Origin: Firmicutes bacterium M10-2
Lineage (GTDB): Bacteria; Bacillota_I; Bacilli_A; Erysipelotrichales; Erysipelotrichaceae
Reading direction: 5' to 3'
DNA: 64,000 nucleotides
NCBI GenBank assembly: GCA_000403415.2
Contig: KE159692.1
Location: forward strand, 319,024 to 383,023
Shown here: in pieces, positions 60,289-64,000 of the stretch
Layout of the letters: the number at the start of each line of letters is the position of its first letter
Position numbering within the stretch: position 1 is the stretch's first letter
Notes under the pieces: model-generated
Told to the model about the DNA's origin: nothing
Databases searched by the model: none
The model's input: the letters and a program-made list of their open reading frames with translations, nothing else
Position numbers and translations under genes: made by a program

Positions 60289-62091
60289 TTAATCATCATC
60301 CATGGAAAGAACGGCCATGAAAGCTTCCTGTGGAATTTCGACCGAACCGACCATTTTCATTCGTTTCTTTCCTTCTTTTTGTTTTTCGAGAAGTTTTTTC
60401 TTTCGGGAAATATCGCCTCCGTAGCATTTGGCTAGGACATTTTTCCGCAGCGCCTTGATATTGGTTCTGGCGATCACTTTTCCTCCGATCGCTGCCTGTA
60501 CCGGGATTTCGAATTGTTGCTTAGGGATGAGATCTTTTAATTTAATCGTCATTGCGTTGCCGCGATGATATGCGAAATCTTTATAGACGATTGTCGATAA
60601 CGCATCGACAATTTGACCATTCAGCAAGATATCCATTTTCACAAGCTTAGAAGGTTTATATTGCGAAAAGGCATAGTCGATGCTTGCATATCCTTTTGTG
60701 CTTGATTTCATTTTATCGAAGAAGTCGTAGATGATCTCAGAGAGCGGAATTTCATAGGTGAGCTCCATTCTAAGTTCATCAAGCACTTGCATATCGATGT
60801 ATTCGCCACGTTTTTTTTGACAAAGATCCATGATTGCTCCTACGTATTCTTTTGGAACGAGGATTTGTGCTTTAACGTACGGTTCTTCAATGTGATCGAT
60901 ATTCTGCGGTGCCGGCAAAGCGGCCGGATTGTCAACGGCGATCATTGTCCCATCTGTTTTATATACGTGATAAATAACGGATGGGCTGGTGGCAATCAAA
61001 TTCAAATTGTACTCGCGTTCGAGTCGTTCTTCGATTACATCCATATGCAGCAATCCTAAAAAGCCGCAGCGGAAACCAAATCCTAGAGCTTGAGATGTTT
61101 CGGGTTCGAACTGCAAGGATGCATCGTTAAGCTTCAGTTTAGCCAACGCTTCTTTTAAATCGTCATAGCGGGCATTATCGACCGGATAGAGTCCGCAATA
61201 AACCATTGGCTGCATTTGGCGATACCCTTGCAATGGCTCTTGTGCGGGATCGTCTACTTTGGTGATCGTATCTCCGACTCTCACATCTTCGATATTTTTG
61301 ATTGCTGCGCTGATCCATCCGACATCTCCTGTATTTAATTGGTCTTCAACGACTTCTTTTGGTGTGCGCACGCCCACTTCGATGACTTCGTATTCCGCAC
61401 CGGTGGCCATAAAACGAATTTTGTCTTTTGGTTTGATCGTTCCGTTCTTAACACTGATAAAGGCAATGACTCCGCGATAAGGATCATAGAGAGAGTCAAA
61501 GACGAGGGCCTGGAGTGGCTGGTTGGGATTTCCGGTTGGTGCCGGAAGCTTCGTAACGATTTGTTCAAGAACTTCATCAACGTTCAAACCGGATTTCGCG
61601 GAGATTTCGACGGCTTCCGAACAATCGAGTCCAATCAAATCTTCGATTTCTTTTTTCACGACATCGGGTTGAGCACTTGGCAGATCGACTTTATTTAAAA
61701 CGGGCAAGATTTCCAGGTCGTTTTCCAACGCAAGATAGACGTTGGCGAGCGTTTGTGCTTGTACTCCTTGAGCGGCATCTACGACAAGGATTGCTCCATC
61801 GCATGCGGCCAGAGAGCGGGATACTTCATAAGTAAAATCGACGTGTCCCGGAGTATCAATCAAATGGAAAAGATAATCTTCTCCGTTTTTAGAGTGATAA
61901 ATAAGTTGTACTGCGTTTAATTTAATAGTGATTCCTCGTTCTCTTTCAAGATCCATAGAATCTAGGAGCTGATCTTTCATTTCTCTTTTTTCGACCGTAT
62001 CAGTCAACTCAAGGATACGGTCTGCGAGGGTTGATTTTCCATGATCGATATGAGCGATAATGGAAAAATTTCTAATATGTGATTGGTCCAT
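60289..62091 (-). CDS. lepA: Elongation factor 4
   Basis: 600 aa. G1 [16 protein letters not shown]2 [11 protein letters not shown]3 DTPGHVDF, G4 NKVDLP; LepA-specific C-terminal domain ([40 protein letters not shown]). Back-translocates ribosomes. Confidence 0.98.
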   Translation of the reverse strand: MDQSHIRNFSIIAHIDHGKSTLADRILELTDTVEKREMKDQLLDSMDLERERGITIKLNAVQLIYHSKNGEDYLFHLIDTPGHVDFTYEVSRSLAACDGAILVVDAAQGVQAQTLANVYLALENDLEILPVLNKVDLPSAQPDVVKKEIEDLIGLDCSEAVEISAKSGLNVDEVLEQIVTKLPAPTGNPNQPLQALVFDSLYDPYRGVIAFISVKNGTIKPKDKIRFMATGAEYEVIEVGVRTPKEVVEDQLNTGDVGWISAAIKNIEDVRVGDTITKVDDPAQEPLQGYRQMQPMVYCGLYPVDNARYDDLKEALAKLKLNDASLQFEPETSQALGFGFRCGFLGLLHMDVIEERLEREYNLNLIATSPSVIYHVYKTDGTMIAVDNPAALPAPQNIDHIEEPYVKAQILVPKEYVGAIMDLCQKKRGEYIDMQVLDELRMELTYEIPLSEIIYDFFDKMKSSTKGYASIDYAFSQYKPSKLVKMDILLNGQIVDALSTIVYKDFAYHRGNAMTIKLKDLIPKQQFEIPVQAAIGGKVIARTNIKALRKNVLAKCYGGDISRKKKLLEKQKEGKKRMKMVGSVEIPQEAFMAVLSMDDD

Positions 62092-62105
62092 TGATACCTT
62101 CCTTT

Positions 62106-63038
62106 TTATTGTGCGATTGTATTGATCAAAGATCTTCCTTGTCCGTTGACAAAATCTTTACCGGCCATTTTCGGTTTTCCTTCATATTGGCACGATAAGA
62201 TGTTGAGCTTTCCGTTGTGAAGTTCGAGGCATAAACTTTTCTTGTTTGGCTGTGAAAAAAGGCCGAGAATCGTATTTTCACAAGGTATATATTCATATTC
62301 GAAGATCTTCAGTTTTTTATTTTTGGCAAGTACATATGCTCCGGGATCAAGACTCAATCCGCGGATATGATTGATAATTTGCGAATCGCTTTGATTCAGA
62401 TCGATGTGCTCTTCTTCCCTTTTGATAATCGGAGCAAATGTCGCTTCGGTTTCGTTTTGTTCGATAAAAACGGCTTGTCCGTTCAGAATCGTTTCCAAGT
62501 GTTCTTTTAATAGAGTGGCTGCATGATCGCCCATTTTTTCGAAAAGAGTTGTACTGTTATCTGCCGGATCAATGTCAATAACGGATTCGGCCATGACTGG
62601 TCCTGCATCCATTTTCTGAACCATTTTCATTAAGGTCATGCCTGATTTCGTTTCTCCGTTCATAATTGCTCTTTGGATAGGTGCCCCTCCTCTATATTTT
62701 GGAAGCAAAGATCCGTGAAGGTTGATACATCCGTATTTTGGATGTTCCAAAATGGATGTCGGAACGATTTGTCCATATGCACATGTAACAATAAGATCAC
62801 ATGGACAATTCAAAATTTCCTCATGGTCTTTTTTGATCTTTGCGGGCTGGAATACACGAAGATCGTGTTGTTGGGCTAGCTGTTTGACTGCAGATGGAGT
62901 CAAGGTTTGCTTGCGGCCAGTTTTTTTATCAGGTTGGGTAACGACAAGATCGATGATCACATTGCTGTCAATAAGCGCCTGAAGTACTTTTGCTGCAATG
63001 GACGGTGTTCCCATAAAGATGACGTGTTTTTGCGGCAT
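62106..63038 (-). CDS. fmt: Methionyl-tRNA formyltransferase
   Basis: 310 aa. [16 protein letters not shown] start; catalytic [20 protein letters not shown] with His and downstream [17 protein letters not shown]-terminal tRNA-binding domain. Formylates initiator tRNA. 14 nt before lepA. Confidence 0.97.
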   Translation of the reverse strand: MPQKHVIFMGTPSIAAKVLQALIDSNVIIDLVVTQPDKKTGRKQTLTPSAVKQLAQQHDLRVFQPAKIKKDHEEILNCPCDLIVTCAYGQIVPTSILEHPKYGCINLHGSLLPKYRGGAPIQRAIMNGETKSGMTLMKMVQKMDAGPVMAESVIDIDPADNSTTLFEKMGDHAATLLKEHLETILNGQAVFIEQNETEATFAPIIKREEEHIDLNQSDSQIINHIRGLSLDPGAYVLAKNKKLKIFEYEYIPCENTILGLFSQPNKKSLCLELHNGKLNILSCQYEGKPKMAGKDFVNGQGRSLINTIAQ

Positions 63039-63161
63039 GTCGGATCCCTCCTATTTCTATTTACCGCAAATCATTATAACTTATTTTTCGGGTATAGGTA
63101 TATAAATCTCTCTTTTGGTTCACTAGAACTCGATTCTTCCTAGACTTTTTAATAAGATGTG

Positions 63162-63190
63162 TTGCTTTTGAGATATGAATTTGGTATAAT
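63162..63190 (+). promoter_or_regulatory. rpsT promoter
   Basis: TTGCTT (63,162-63,167), 17-bp spacer, TATAAT (63,185-63,190) preceded by TGG (extended -10). AGGAGG lies before the rpsT ATG. Confidence 0.8.
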
Positions 63191-63222
63191 CCTAATGCAT
63201 TTATGTCAGGAGGTGTACAACC

Positions 63223-63489
63223 ATGCCACAAATCAAATCACAAATGAAACGTGTAAAAACCAATAACAAAGCACATAAGATGGTCGTTTCTCAAAAGTCA
63301 GCATTGAAAACATCAATCAAAAAAGTGCTTGCTGCTGTTGAAGCAAACGATAAAGAAGCTGCGGTAAAAGCATTCTCTGAATGTACTTCTAAGCTTGATC
63401 GAGCAGTAGTTAAAGGCGTTCACCATAAAAATTATGCGAACCGTCAAAAAGCACGTCTGGCAAAATTGATCAATTCGATCGAAGCTTAA
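63223..63489 (+). CDS. rpsT: Ribosomal protein S20
   Basis: 88 aa, the usual length. MPQIKSQMKRVKTNNKAHKM, then the helical region HHKNYANRQKARLAKLINSIEA: basic, three-helix S20 pattern. Binds 16S rRNA. Monocistronic, with promoter and terminator on both sides. Confidence 0.95.
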   Translation: MPQIKSQMKRVKTNNKAHKMVVSQKSALKTSIKKVLAAVEANDKEAAVKAFSECTSKLDRAVVKGVHHKNYANRQKARLAKLINSIEA

Positions 63490-63513
63490 TCCTGACGTGT
63501 CAATCGATTGAAT

Positions 63514-63540
63514 GCGATATCGTGGATATCGCTTTTTTTT
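63514..63540 (+). terminator. Intrinsic terminator after rpsT
   Basis: Stem GCGATATC/GATATCGC, loop GTG, then eight T. Confidence 0.85.
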
Positions 63541-63704
63541 ATGTTTAAACTGAATTACAAAAGGCATGCCACCTATTGCCCACAAAATGTTTCCAATTCC
63601 CTATTAAATAACCAAGATATATCTGTAAATAGTTTTACCGCTCGATTGCTTCAAATTTTCTTCGACATCATCTAAACTCGCAAATATCTACAATAAAAAT
63701 TTCA

Positions 63705-64000
63705 TAATTCATCCCTACATGCGTAGGGATAACATTGGCGATTTTTTTAATGATAGGCTCGGCACGGATTCATCCCTACATGCGTAGAGATAACAGCAAG
63801 AAATACGTGATCTATAATCCGACTCAGATCAGTCTGACATCTAAAGAAAAAGCAAGGATTCATCCCTACATGCGTAGGGATAACTGGAAAATCTTATGAA
63901 TTTAATCGAGCCGTCTGGATTCATCCCTACATGCGTAGGGATAACCCACATTGCACGAATCATACGGAAGAAGGAACGGATTCATCCCTACATGCGTAGG
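63705..64000 (-). CRISPR. CRISPR array, type I-E-like, leader-distal end
   Basis: Repeats of 29 bp at 63,705, 63,766, 63,856, 63,917 and 63,978 (last one cut by the window). Spacers are 32, 61, 32 and 32 bp. On the minus strand the repeat starts GTTATCCCTACGCATG and ends GGGATGAATCC, with the hairpin ATCCCTAC/GTAGGGAT; that resembles type I-E repeats with their GGGATRAACC-like 3' handle. The left-most repeat differs at two end bases and the second has one substitution, so this looks like the old end; leader and cas genes should lie to the right. Confidence 0.92.

Noticed and set aside
63795..63855. Hidden degenerate repeat inside the 61-bp spacer
   Set aside because: Aligning the repeat to either 29-bp slot gave no similarity beyond chance, so it is recorded as a long spacer.
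63734..63977. Self-targeting spacers against the prophage
   Set aside because: No match was noticed by eye, but an exhaustive comparison was not possible, so no claim is made either way.

Overview
The window is a Firmicutes chromosome fragment, most likely from Erysipelotrichia (inferred from gene content and style, not from a marker search). It has two halves. Positions 1 to about 26,169 are most of a siphovirus-type prophage; its tail genes run off the left edge. Positions about 26,170 to 63,700 are ordinary housekeeping chromosome, and the last 300 bases are one end of a type I-E-like CRISPR array.

Prophage. The tyrosine integrase (24,950-26,053) lies against the 3' end of tRNA-Leu(UAA), the probable attachment site. 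A repressor and ImmA-like pair reads rightwards; a Cro-like gene and nearly everything else reads leftwards. The early block holds small regulators, a DUF2800 nuclease, a DUF2815 SSB-like protein, a family A DNA polymerase, a VirE-type primase-helicase, a repeat-rich possible origin, a VRR-NUC nuclease and a SNF2-type helicase. A DUF1492/ArpU-like late regulator, a DUF2335 membrane protein and a MazEF pair follow. The late block is terS, terL, portal, minor head protein, accessory genes, a Prp-type protease, scaffold, major capsid, connectors and the start of the tail module.

The most striking object is in the minor head gene. A 320-residue intein (4,605-5,564, minus strand) interrupts the conserved HPN|CRC motif. 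Its opposite strand carries, in exact codon register, an 837-bp gene for a Vsr/EDxHD-type homing endonuclease with two N-terminal HTH motifs and its own AGGAGG. The same DNA therefore seems to encode a splicing element on one strand and its endonuclease on the other. The C-extein ends in a domain resembling DUF6883 of polymorphic toxins and is followed by a 54-aa DUF4926-like gene, a possible toxin-immunity pair on the head. Scaffold and capsid both begin with an NLQxFA motif at residues 8-13, the kind of site cut by Prp proteases, and the prophage encodes a Prp homologue beside them.

Chromosome. After two tRNA genes come a YitT membrane protein, a small MITE-like element inserted in a terminator hairpin, an ArsP_2-type permease, a BI-1 protein, a PEP-carboxykinase-like ATPase, proS, two U32 genes, an Na/Pi cotransporter, an AraC regulator, a HAD hydrolase and nifJ. 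Then follow the clusters glyS-dnaG-rpoD-trmK, ybeY-dgkA-era-recO, a CcpA-like regulator, two envelope-type small proteins, pepV-trmB-ytpP-(unknown)-murC, pnp, rpsO, fmt-lepA-hemW and rpsT. Candidate cre sites lie before nifJ and the PEPCK-like gene, which suits the CcpA-like regulator in the same window.
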